From Gammaproteobacteria bacterium (GTDB lineage: Bacteria; Pseudomonadota; Gammaproteobacteria; Chromatiales; Chromatiaceae), in contig JAUXDV010000017.1 in the NCBI GenBank assembly GCA_030620735.1, positions 1 through 15,006 of the forward strand: a stretch of DNA of 15,006 nt, read 5' to 3'. The translations under genes were made by a program, and so were the position numbers. Below are positions 7,318 through 13,904 of the stretch, one piece after another (the stretch's first letter is position 1; every line of letters starts with the position of its first letter). The notes below the pieces were generated by a model that did no database searches, was not told the origin of the DNA, and worked only from the letters and a program-made list of their open reading frames with translations.

Positions 7318-7719
7318 ATGAAAAAGATACTATTGGCGCTACTCATAGGAGGGTTATGTTTTGCTCCCTCTGCTGCAGTCTCGGAAACCGGGAAAGTTAG
7401 CGATGCTCTATTGAAACAGAAAATCATTGGTTCCTGGTGTAAAGGTGAAACCCCCTATGGGGTGACGACCTTCAGGAAAGACGGAGGGTATGAAGGAAAA
7501 ATCTATATGAGCACGGAACGCTCGGAACTGCTGATGAAAATTGAGGGAGAGTGGTGGATCAAAGATGGGGTGCTGTATAACAAGCTCATTAAAACCGAGC
7601 CTGAATCAGCGGTTGAGAGTGGTACCACAATCGTTGACAAAATCATTGGCATCTCAGATACCAAGCTTGCCCTGATGGATCGAAAGGGTAAAAAATATGT
7701 AAAGAGCAGATCTAAGTAA
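7318..7719 (+). CDS. Small secreted protein, lipocalin-like, function unknown
   Basis: The 133-residue precursor has a clear Sec signal peptide: MKK, a hydrophobic core ILLALLIGGLCFA, then a cleavage region around PSAA/VSE (residues 18-22). The mature part of about 110 residues is built of alternating short strand-like segments (IIGSWCKGETPYGVTTF, YEGKIYM, LMKIEGEWWIKDGVLYNKL, TKLALMDRKGKKYV). This is the look of a small beta-barrel or lipocalin-like domain, in which an early GxW motif is typical (here GSW). GGAG stands 8 bases before the ATG. The gene is followed directly by the terminal-inverted-repeat element. A periplasmic or extracellular location is likely. A ligand cannot be predicted. 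Confidence 0.75.
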   Translation: MKKILLALLIGGLCFAPSAAVSETGKVSDALLKQKIIGSWCKGETPYGVTTFRKDGGYEGKIYMSTERSELLMKIEGEWWIKDGVLYNKLIKTEPESAVESGTTIVDKIIGISDTKLALMDRKGKKYVKSRSK

Positions 7720-7727
7720 GTTTGCAG

Positions 7728-7910
7728 GAAAACAAAGTTTGCAGTCATCAGTGTGCAGTTTGCAGAAAAAGAAAAAAATTACTGATCACATGAAATAGTG
7801 CTTGCAACTGGTAATGGCTCGATTAGAGTTTTGCCAACTGCCAACTGCCAACTGCCAACTGCCAACTGCCAACTGCCAACTGCCAACTGCCAACTGCCAA
7901 CTTTGTTTTC
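7728..7910. repeat. 183-bp element with 17-bp terminal inverted repeats between convergent genes
   Basis: The left end GAAAACAAAGTTTGCAG (7728-7744) and the reverse complement of the right end, GAAAACAAAGTTGGCAG (7894-7910), match at 16 of 17 positions. The element fills nearly all the space between the stop of the secreted-protein gene (7717-7719) and the stop of the phosphatase-like gene on the other strand (7913-7915). The left arm holds degenerate AGTTTGC-type units (7737-7764). The right arm is a perfect heptamer array. Transcribed from either side it would fold into a hairpin, so it could act as a bidirectional terminator. It carries no credible gene. Confidence 0.65.
7833..7902. repeat. 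Heptamer tandem repeat, ten perfect copies of GCCAACT
   Basis: Ten uninterrupted, identical 7-base units (70 bases), reading AGTTGGC on the minus strand. Units are directly adjacent with no spacers, so this is a microsatellite-type array, not CRISPR. Because 7 is not a multiple of 3, it translates in every frame to a period-7 peptide (QLPTANC or GSWQLAV), which explains spurious open frames across it. Perfect identity suggests recent slippage expansion, so copy number probably varies between strains. Confidence 0.95.
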
Positions 7911-7912
7911 TC

Positions 7913-8596
7913 CTATTTCGGACAAATTTCCCGTTGCTGTTTTTTGCTGATCTTGAGATTCGGATCGGCCTTGAATTTGGCGAACTTGCCATCTATCCAC
8001 TTGTCGCAACTGCCGCCGCAGGGCGCATTGTTGCGCGCATCGTTCCAGTAGCGTTTCGCCTTTGTTTCAGACCAGCCGCAGAACTGCACCAGCGCCATGG
8101 CGGATACCGCACCGGAGGAGTGGACACCCCACATACAGTGCGTCATCATCGGCCCCTTTTTAGGATTCTCGATGATGGAGTGGATATCTTTCATCAGGCC
8201 ATGAGTGCTGCTAGATCTGCCCTTTTTATACTCCAGGGTGTTGCCGCCACAGGAGGTGGATCCATAGCGGGTTTTGCTGCCGAAATCGATATAGTAGGCG
8301 CCGGAGAACCCCGCTTTGCACAGCGCCTTGCGCTGACTACCGGATAATCCTGTATGCGCATTGTCTCCGCCCTTGAATCCCGAGCGATAGAGCACGCCTG
8401 AGAGCACCGGCCGTACAAAAGCCATTCCCGGCAGGCCGCCGTTGCCTTTTGCAGTCATAGCGCTCATGGCTGGTCCGCCGTCACGCGCAGTGAAGCTGGA
8501 AGCGGCAACTGCATTCCCTAATCCAGATAATCCGATGGAGAGGAGAATGGCGCCGGCCAGGCGTTTGTATAAAAGGGAGACGTGGATGGATCGCAT
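7913..8596 (-). CDS. Secreted tyrosine/dual-specificity phosphatase-like protein with degenerate P-loop
   Basis: The 227-residue product from the ATG at 8596 starts with a signal peptide (Arg/Lys in the n-region, hydrophobic core AGAILLSIGLSGLG, cleavage near AVAA, residues 29-32). The mature part resembles the protein tyrosine/dual-specificity phosphatase fold: an early GVLYRSG (67-73), LSGSQRKALCKAGFSGAYYIDF (84-105), and the loop THCMWGVHSSG (152-162), equivalent to the HCxxGxxR(S/T)G active-site signature. The nucleophile Cys154 and its His are kept, but the Arg position is Ser160, so the usual phosphate-binding arginine is missing. Seven cysteines in the product, several near the C-terminus (CGGSC), suggest disulfides in the periplasm. 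A longer frame to 8734 overlaps the upstream gene and would bury the signal peptide. It lies 53 bases downstream of the PycTM-like gene, probably in one transcript. Confidence 0.75.
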   Translation of the reverse strand: MRSIHVSLLYKRLAGAILLSIGLSGLGNAVAASSFTARDGGPAMSAMTAKGNGGLPGMAFVRPVLSGVLYRSGFKGGDNAHTGLSGSQRKALCKAGFSGAYYIDFGSKTRYGSTSCGGNTLEYKKGRSSSTHGLMKDIHSIIENPKKGPMMTHCMWGVHSSGAVSAMALVQFCGWSETKAKRYWNDARNNAPCGGSCDKWIDGKFAKFKADPNLKISKKQQREICPK

Positions 8597-8649
8597 GAGT
8601 GAGTTCCGGTTTGTTGGATAAAATTGCAGGGTATCGACGGGATCAGGAG

Positions 8650-9417
8650 CTACTTGAGAATCATGACTCCAATGAAGGTCAACACGCTGAGAATTTGTCC
8701 GAATGAGAAAACCAGGTAGGACCAGCTCAGCCATTTGAATTTGTTTTTCAGACCATAACCAAGTCCATAGAGATGACGTGTTATGTGCGTCTGTACCGTT
8801 TGAAAATCTGTAGTTACCACACGCTGCATCTCATCCACGTATTCGTCAGCGGTGAGGTTGGAGCAGTGTATAAAATAGGCGACGCTGGAGCGATCCTGGC
8901 GTAAATCCTCGGCAGTGTCATGTCCCTTGTTGAATTTTGGGCGCACAGCTTTAATAGCGAGAAATATTGAGGCGAGTGCTGTTAACAGGATGACCGAAAA
9001 GGGGTAAACAAGTTCGGGAGTATGGTTGACAGCAAAGCTTCCACCGGTGATTACCATGGTCAGAATAAAGCCGTTCAGTGAGATCATGATGTTGGCTTTG
9101 TTGTCAGCCAGGGCTGTCAGTTCGAGATTGGCGCGTGCGGTGTTGCGCAGCAGCGTCTCTGTGCTACGGTCAGGCTTCCTGGGTTTCAAAGCTGCGGGCT
9201 TTTTTATTTCAACGGGGCCAAAAATCCATGTTCCCAGGGTATCTCCCGAGTCGGGGTTTTGTGGTGAATCGGGCGCAGTAGAGCTGTCACTGAGCGGTTT
9301 AATCCCAATGTTTTCAGAGGCTGCTGTGGATGGATGTGTCACGGTTTTTCGTTCATAAATCAGGTGATTGAGTAATATTTGACCACAACGGCCAGTTTCA
9401 GGCAAGTTGCGAGCCAT
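8650..9417 (-). CDS. Pycsar effector (PycTM/DUF5706)-like membrane protein
   Basis: The first 85 residues of this 255-residue protein are low in order (Ser/Pro/Asp-rich) and the rest matches the pattern of the Pycsar effector domain. It has a helix ETLLRNTARANLELTALADNKANIMISLNGFIL (87-119) running into a first membrane segment. The ADNKA-N-hydrophobic motif is the hallmark. A second membrane segment (137-158) is followed by KAVRPKF, a polar middle with FIHCSNLTADEYVDEM (182-197), and RHLYGLGYGLKNKFKWL (214-230) leading into a last membrane segment (233-254). In known Pycsar systems this domain responds to cyclic CMP or UMP from an adjacent cyclase and breaks the membrane. No cyclase is encoded in this window. 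The ATG at 9417 lacks a Shine-Dalgarno; a GTG at residue 27 is an alternative start. Confidence 0.75.
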   Translation of the reverse strand: MARNLPETGRCGQILLNHLIYERKTVTHPSTAASENIGIKPLSDSSTAPDSPQNPDSGDTLGTWIFGPVEIKKPAALKPRKPDRSTETLLRNTARANLELTALADNKANIMISLNGFILTMVITGGSFAVNHTPELVYPFSVILLTALASIFLAIKAVRPKFNKGHDTAEDLRQDRSSVAYFIHCSNLTADEYVDEMQRVVTTDFQTVQTHITRHLYGLGYGLKNKFKWLSWSYLVFSFGQILSVLTFIGVMILK

Positions 9418-9480
9418 AATACTATTTTAATCACGGACCACACGGAATGTTTGGTTTCACTTCACTCTCTTCAGCTCATC

Positions 9481-9562
9481 CAGTCATTGCGAGGGAGCCC
9501 AAGCGACTGTGGCAATCTCGAAACCAGATTGCCGCGTCGCCTCCGGCTCCTCGCAATGACTG
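9481..9562. repeat. Palindromic intergenic repeat (82 bp, MITE/REP-like)
   Basis: Perfect 13-bp terminal inverted repeats, CAGTCATTGCGAG (9481-9493) and CTCGCAATGACTG (9550-9562), enclose inner pairs GGCAATCT/AGATTGCC (9511-9518 and 9526-9533), GCGAC/GTCGC and GGAGCC/GGCTCC, so the whole unit can form a long hairpin. It lies between the ATP-grasp gene and the PycTM-like gene, both on the minus strand. The motif resembles, from memory, the widespread ATTGCGAG...CTCGCAATGAC intergenic repeats of many proteobacteria. The rest of the gap 9418-9609 shows nothing else. Confidence 0.75.
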
Positions 9563-9609
9563 TATTCATACGGGATTATTGAGAAGTAACGTTACAGTTT
9601 GTTCCTGAC

Positions 9610-12600
9610 CTATTTCGCAGGCGGCTCGATCAGCGGGCGCGCCTGCTTCAGGTAGACGGCGCGTTTGCCGGTATCCTGTTTGTCGACCTTGAATTCCAGA
9701 TCCATGGCGAAATTCTCATCACCCTTGAAAAGCCTCTTGAAATGCGTCTGCGCCTTGAGACAGAAATAGGCGAGATCGTTCAGCTCTTCATCCGTCATGA
9801 CGTTAGGCAGTGGTTTAGCCTTAATGTCGGCATCGGAGAGTACTGACTGGCCATCCTTTGCGACATTGGACTTGCGAATGATGTGGATCTTGTAGGCTTT
9901 TCTGTCCAGCGGCTTGCTGCCATTGTAGGTGACCAGGATCTGCTCGGCCAGTGCACCCTCCAGCGGATTGGCGACGCTGTACTTATTGCCGCGCTGCGCC
10001 TCGATGGATATCGCGGGCCCCATATCGGCATCGTAGATATCCTTGGTGACGATAACGCCGTCTAGCTCCTCATTGGGGAAGTTCGGGTTGACCTGAATTC
10101 CCATGTAGACGTCCTCATGATGAATGCCGAAGTAGGCTCTCTCATCAAAAGCGCGCTGTGTCCACACGGATGCCCATACTGTTGCCAGCGTTTTCTTCAG
10201 CTTCTTGATCTTGCCTTCGTGGTCGCGCTCTTCCCCTTTCTTGTTGTAGGGTTTGTAGGCTTTCGACGTATAGAGACCTGCGCCGTTGAACTGAGGGAGG
10301 TCTTCCGAGTTGGTCGAACTGCGCAATTTCATGGCACGCTTTTTGCCGTCCGGATCGACAAAGGTGTCAAATTTGTCAATTAGCGAGGCCAGAAATTCCT
10401 CGTTCCACTGGGCATCTTTAGCAAAAAACATCCCCCGCAGCACCTCCAACTGCTCCTTGCGATACCTGCCTGCCTCCATCTCTGTCATTTTAGGATCTTC
10501 CAGCAGGCTGCTGATCTTGCTCTTGATCTTCGGGTTGCTGTCGATGAACTCCTTGTAGAAGTAGAAGGGGATGCCCATGCCATATCGCACAACGGTGCGA
10601 TCTTTGGTATTCAGCAGGTGCGCCAACTCCGCATAGTTTGCCGACTTGGAGCCGACCTCCTGGTAGTTTTTCCAGCTCATCTCCTGGCTGGGAATCACCT
10701 TTTTGGTCTCCAGATTTGCCACCAGCTCGATTTTTGCAGTCTGTTGAGACGATCTTGTGCCGCCGCCCGATCCGCCAAGACAGTTCTGCCGGCAAATCTG
10801 CATGATCTCATCGCTCAACTTTGCAGAATCCATCTTTTCGGGATCGATATGCTCGAACACGACAGTCGCCGGTTTTTTGCCGAGTTCCATGTAGACACAG
10901 TCGTGATTCTTGAAACCCTTGAGAAAATCGTTGTCCCAGTTGCCGTCACCCAATGGACTGAGATCGAGGTTTGGTGTGCCGCGGTTTTTTGACTTGATCT
11001 GGATATGTCCCAGTCTCGGCTGTTTGACCAGTGTGATGGTGCCGGCGACCGTTGTCAGGTCGATGGGCATAATCTCGAAAACCGGAATCTGGTTTCTCGA
11101 GAGGTTTTCATCGTTTTTCTGCTGCATATCCTCGTCAGTCAAGTAGGCCAGTTTTCCGCAGGTGGAGCCGGCATTCAGAACCCTGACGTTATCCATAACA
11201 CTCCCGGAACTTCCTGAAGATGCGGTGGCTTTCGCCGGAGAAGAACTCTCTGCAGCTGCAAGATATTTATCCATCAGGAAAAACAGCGAAGAGGCGCCGT
11301 CAGATGACTTGATGGTGTTGTCTTTGAAGTATTCGATCTTCTGACGGGACTCCTTGTCAGGCTGTACCTCTTCCCACAACTTCAGTACGTCGTCAAATGA
11401 GGCGCCAATGTTGGCTAATACGGTTCCCAGAACGTCACTCTCTTCCAGTGCCATCAGCGCCGCATCAAAATCCTTGGCGGCGTTAGCCGACTTTATAGCA
11501 TCACTCTTCTGCGCCAGGGTCAACAGGCCCTCAGCATAGAGTGAGTTGAGCATTGCAGGGATCATCTCTTTGTGTTTGCCTGCATTCTCCTGCTTTGGCC
11601 ATACGCCTAGCGCGTGAGTACCCATCTTGATGGTGGTGAGGATGCGGTATTTCTGGCGGGGTTTGATCTTCAGGGTTGCAACCTGCTCTCTCAATGCCGC
11701 AATCTCTTCGGAGAATTTCAACAGATCTTTCGGGCTGTCCGGATTCTTGATCAGCCTGTTGACAGTGTTGAGCAGCTCTTTTTGACCGGGAAGGGCCTGC
11801 ACCTGTTTCTTGATCTTGGTGAAAGAGACCTTGAAATAGGAGACCAGCAGGCTTCTGACCGTCAATATGAAAGCCTTTTTGCTGGATCCAAAGTCACGCT
11901 GGTAGTCCGGGTGAACCTCTTTCAGGTAGTGATCGATCATCGGGATCACTTCCGGCGTCAGCTGGTTGTGAATGTTGTTCCTGATCTTCTTCAGATAGAC
12001 GACCTTCGGCTGATCCTTGGGCCTGTTTTTATAATAATTCTCAAAATAGCTGAAGGTCTCGCCGATTTTGTTGCGCGCTTCCTGCAGGTCCGAGGATTTC
12101 ACCAGCGGGCTCTTTTTAGCCAGCAGGTAGATTGGCAGCCACTCATCCTCATTCTGCATGAAGTTGAGATAATAGCTGAGAAATTCCCTCGCAAACGGCT
12201 CTTCAAACTCGGCCCCGGCGATGCCGCGGTAAAAGAAGCCATGGGCTATTCCTGTATCCGGAAAGGCCTCGGTGTAATGTTTCTCGATGACCCAGTTTTT
12301 TGTCATCAGCCTGGCAGTTGGAAAGGCTTCTGCGCCGACCTTGTAGAGCTTGTCGACGGGCATGTTGTGGTTTTTATTGCGATCCTGGTAGGCAAACTCT
12401 CCAATCAGTTCAAACAGGTTGGTGCTGAAGAGGTTGCCGGTATAGAGACCGTAATCGAGCGCCAGCTTCTCGGCGGGTTTGATACGGAAAGCCGCCTGGA
12501 AAACAACGCCGCCTTTCGGCATCTTGCCGCTCTGCACTGTCGTTCGATTGCTGGCTCCCTGCAGTGAATTCAGGCCGAAGGCTCCCTTCTCATCATTGCT

Positions 12601-12732
12601 GTTGATCTGCGTGAACAGCTGCCGCGCAGCGGTGACATCCTCGGGCGATAAAGCTTTCGCCGTTACTGTATGGCTCACACTCAATAACAGCAGTGAAGCA
12701 ACGGCGCTGGTAATAGATCTTGTAATGTTCAT
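9610..12732 (-). CDS. Secreted PEP synthase/PPDK-type ATP-grasp protein with N-terminal domain of unknown function
   Basis: Residues here are numbered from a TTG two codons upstream of the chosen ATG. A signal peptide (SITSAVASLLLLSVSHTVTA, cut near residue 27) is followed by about 480 mostly helical residues I do not recognise, then a Ser/Ala-rich linker (497-513). Residues 555-590 contain PRLGHIQIKSKNRGTPN, resembling the swivel segment around the phospho-accepting His of PEP-utilising enzymes (here His578). Residues about 690-1035 look like the PPDK N-terminal/pyruvate-phosphate dikinase ATP-binding domain (PF01326): VGSKSANYAEL (695-705), MKLRSSTNSEDLPQFNGAGLYTS (803-825), NPLEGALAEQ (122 residues from the end) and the terminal LEFKV...YLKQARPL. 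The classical C-terminal PEP-binding barrel is absent. An exported ATP-grasp enzyme is odd, since ATP is scarce in the periplasm. The ATG at 12732 has only a weak upstream GAGA. Confidence 0.8.
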   Translation of the reverse strand: MNITRSITSAVASLLLLSVSHTVTAKALSPEDVTAARQLFTQINSNDEKGAFGLNSLQGASNRTTVQSGKMPKGGVVFQAAFRIKPAEKLALDYGLYTGNLFSTNLFELIGEFAYQDRNKNHNMPVDKLYKVGAEAFPTARLMTKNWVIEKHYTEAFPDTGIAHGFFYRGIAGAEFEEPFAREFLSYYLNFMQNEDEWLPIYLLAKKSPLVKSSDLQEARNKIGETFSYFENYYKNRPKDQPKVVYLKKIRNNIHNQLTPEVIPMIDHYLKEVHPDYQRDFGSSKKAFILTVRSLLVSYFKVSFTKIKKQVQALPGQKELLNTVNRLIKNPDSPKDLLKFSEEIAALREQVATLKIKPRQKYRILTTIKMGTHALGVWPKQENAGKHKEMIPAMLNSLYAEGLLTLAQKSDAIKSANAAKDFDAALMALEESDVLGTVLANIGASFDDVLKLWEEVQPDKESRQKIEYFKDNTIKSSDGASSLFFLMDKYLAAAESSSPAKATASSGSSGSVMDNVRVLNAGSTCGKLAYLTDEDMQQKNDENLSRNQIPVFEIMPIDLTTVAGTITLVKQPRLGHIQIKSKNRGTPNLDLSPLGDGNWDNDFLKGFKNHDCVYMELGKKPATVVFEHIDPEKMDSAKLSDEIMQICRQNCLGGSGGGTRSSQQTAKIELVANLETKKVIPSQEMSWKNYQEVGSKSANYAELAHLLNTKDRTVVRYGMGIPFYFYKEFIDSNPKIKSKISSLLEDPKMTEMEAGRYRKEQLEVLRGMFFAKDAQWNEEFLASLIDKFDTFVDPDGKKRAMKLRSSTNSEDLPQFNGAGLYTSKAYKPYNKKGEERDHEGKIKKLKKTLATVWASVWTQRAFDERAYFGIHHEDVYMGIQVNPNFPNEELDGVIVTKDIYDADMGPAISIEAQRGNKYSVANPLEGALAEQILVTYNGSKPLDRKAYKIHIIRKSNVAKDGQSVLSDADIKAKPLPNVMTDEELNDLAYFCLKAQTHFKRLFKGDENFAMDLEFKVDKQDTGKRAVYLKQARPLIEPPAK

Positions 12733-12892
12733 ATTCAATCGTGTCTCGCTAGTTGAGCCAACAGGCTGGTTTTTTCCTTGATGAAACGTGTGGTTAGCAT
12801 GTCCGAGTCAAGCGCGTAACACTACCGCAAGAGCTGGATTGAAACAACAAAAAATGAACGACGGGTGCATTCATCATCCATACACAATGTGC

Positions 12893-12918
12893 TATAGTCT
12901 TGTTGAATATTTCAACAA
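12893..12918 (+). promoter_or_regulatory. Promoter -10 and operator palindrome of the toxin-antitoxin operon
   Basis: TATAGT (12893-12898) is a good -10 element with a weak TTCATC -35 17 bases upstream. Immediately downstream TTGTTGAA (12900-12907) and TTCAACAA (12911-12918) form a perfect 8-bp inverted repeat with a 3-base spacer, placed over the likely transcription start. This is the usual place for autorepression by a ribbon-helix-helix antitoxin, alone or in complex with its toxin. GGAG (12921-12924) then serves as ribosome-binding site. Confidence 0.6.
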
Positions 12919-12930
12919 TCGGAGAGGGTG

Positions 12931-13164
12931 ATGAGCACCATTAATTTCAGTGTGCCGGATGATGTAAAAGAGGCTTTCAACAAAACCTTCCAGGGAGAAA
13001 ACAAGAGTGCTGTTCTGACTCGCATGATGCGTGATGCAGTAGAAGAGCGTAAACGTCAAAAGCAAAGAGTGGTTGCTATCAACGCAATCTTACGCTTGCG
13101 GGAACAGAGTCAAGCCGTCACGGATGATGACATTGCAAAAGCACGGGAGGCCGGGCGTCCGTGA
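12931..13164 (+). CDS. Ribbon-helix-helix antitoxin of a VapBC-type pair
   Basis: The 77-residue protein opens with a ribbon-helix-helix DNA-binding pattern: a strand TINFSVPDDV (residues 2-11), a helix through KEAFNKTFQG, a turn with NKSAVLTRMMRDAVEERKRQ (20-39), then a charged C-terminal half expected to wrap the toxin. It should bind and neutralise the PIN toxin encoded next and repress the operon through the palindrome just upstream. ATG at 12931 is preferred over the adjacent GTG at 12928 because GGAG then lies 6 bases upstream. The stop codon overlaps the toxin start by four bases (GTGA, 13161-13164), so translation is coupled. The exact antitoxin subfamily cannot be fixed by eye. Confidence 0.85.
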   Translation: MSTINFSVPDDVKEAFNKTFQGENKSAVLTRMMRDAVEERKRQKQRVVAINAILRLREQSQAVTDDDIAKAREAGRP

Positions 13165-13604
13165 TCAGAGTGGTCGTAGACAACAGTGTGGCGGTCAAGT
13201 GGTTTGTCCGTGACAGTAATGAAGAAAAGGATGTAGCGCCTGCCGTCGATCTACTCATCGGAGTCGGGAAAAACAGCATCGAACTGATCCAGCCGCCTCA
13301 CTGGATGGCGGAAGTAACCGCTGTACTGTCACGCCTGCAGCCCGATTTGGCGGATGACGCCATAGATCTTTTGGATGCCATGGAAATTCCAACCACTGAG
13401 GACAGCAATCTGTATAAACTCGCCAGTCATCTTGCCGCGGGGCTAAACCATCATCTTTTCGATGCCCTCTATCACGCGTTGGCGATCCAGGAGAAAGCAA
13501 CGCTGGTAACTGCTGATCTTCGCTATTATAGAAAATCAAAACAACATGGCTCGATCTGCCTGCTGACGGACTTTGAATTCGAAACACCCCGCAGTTACAG
13601 CTGA
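13161..13604 (+). CDS. vapC: VapC-family PIN-domain toxin (ribonuclease)
   Basis: PIN-domain toxins are Mg-dependent endoribonucleases that cut tRNA or rRNA to stop translation. The 147 residues show the four acidic active-site positions in the right order: Asp7 in RVVVDNSVAVKWF, Glu51 in WMAEVTAVL, Asp101 in HLFDALYHALA and Asp119 in LVTADLRYY. All are present, so the enzyme is probably active. Length is normal for the family. The start is a GTG whose bases overlap the antitoxin stop, with GGGAGG about 10 bases upstream, so toxin synthesis depends on antitoxin translation. No terminator is evident after the stop. Confidence 0.9.
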   Translation: MIRVVVDNSVAVKWFVRDSNEEKDVAPAVDLLIGVGKNSIELIQPPHWMAEVTAVLSRLQPDLADDAIDLLDAMEIPTTEDSNLYKLASHLAAGLNHHLFDALYHALAIQEKATLVTADLRYYRKSKQHGSICLLTDFEFETPRSYS

Positions 13605-13727
13605 GTTTATTCAGAATCCTTAGCCATATGAAATAGATGGGGAAGTTGCGAATTTTTGCTAATATATTGCTCATACTTGGCTCTCCCCAACTCCTTATAC
13701 ACTTTTAGGATTAGAATTCTTGCATAG
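13605..13727. other. AT-rich noncoding stretch after the toxin gene
   Basis: This segment is visibly richer in A and T than the flanking genes and has frequent stops on the plus strand. A minus-strand frame of 85 codons across 13607-13864 has no ribosome-binding site and no recognisable pattern. The only structure is a short CTGAG/TTCAG stem just after the toxin stop. It may be a junction left by arrival of the toxin-antitoxin cassette. Confidence 0.4.
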
Positions 13728-13904
13728 CATCCAATTTCGCGAGTCCACAATGAACGTAATTCCAGGCATGTTGATCGGGTTTGCCATCGTGTTGCTGTGC
13801 GGCCTCTCCCAGGCGATGCCATCGATCCCAAAGAAATGCTCGTGTTAGAGATCGACCCGATCAAGGTAAAACAGGTTTGCCGTTTTTGTGGTGCTGAAGA
13901 ATGA
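13728..13904 (+). pseudogene. Probable 3' end of a broken or very short gene upstream of yihY
   Basis: The frame is open from after a TAG at 13725-13727 to a TGA at 13902-13904, and its last 30 codons read like real protein: GDAIDPKEMLVLEID, then PIKVKQVCRFCGAEE with a CxxC pair. The TGA overlaps the yihY ATG (ATGA, 13901-13904), the usual sign of a genuine upstream partner in an operon. No ATG with a ribosome-binding site opens it; ATG at 13836 would give only 22 residues and GTG at 13797 about 35. In a neighbouring frame an ATG at 13750 gives a 32-residue signal-peptide-like product (MNVIPGMLIGFAIVLLCGLSQA) ending at 13848, so a frameshifted secreted protein is also possible. I recognise no family. 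Confidence 0.35.

Noticed and set aside
7833..7902. CRISPR-like array
   Set aside because: Units are only 7 bases, contiguous and without spacers; no cas genes are present.
7779..8347. Open frames on both strands encoding GSWQLAV or QLPTANC peptide repeats
   Set aside because: They are translations of the perfect 7-base tandem array, which stays open in all frames; they also run into the opposite strand of the phosphatase-like gene and lack ribosome-binding sites.
8650..9417. A complete Pycsar or CBASS defence operon
   Set aside because: Only the effector-like membrane protein is visible; neither a cyclase nor other known components occur in the window.
11614..12567. 317-codon plus-strand open frame
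   Set aside because: It is wholly antisense to the secreted ATP-grasp gene, which has a signal peptide and recognisable domains; the antisense product shows no family pattern.
13607..13864. 85-codon minus-strand open frame downstream of the toxin
   Set aside because: No ribosome-binding site or family resemblance, and the opposite strand of its 5' half has the better coding-like tail that overlaps yihY.
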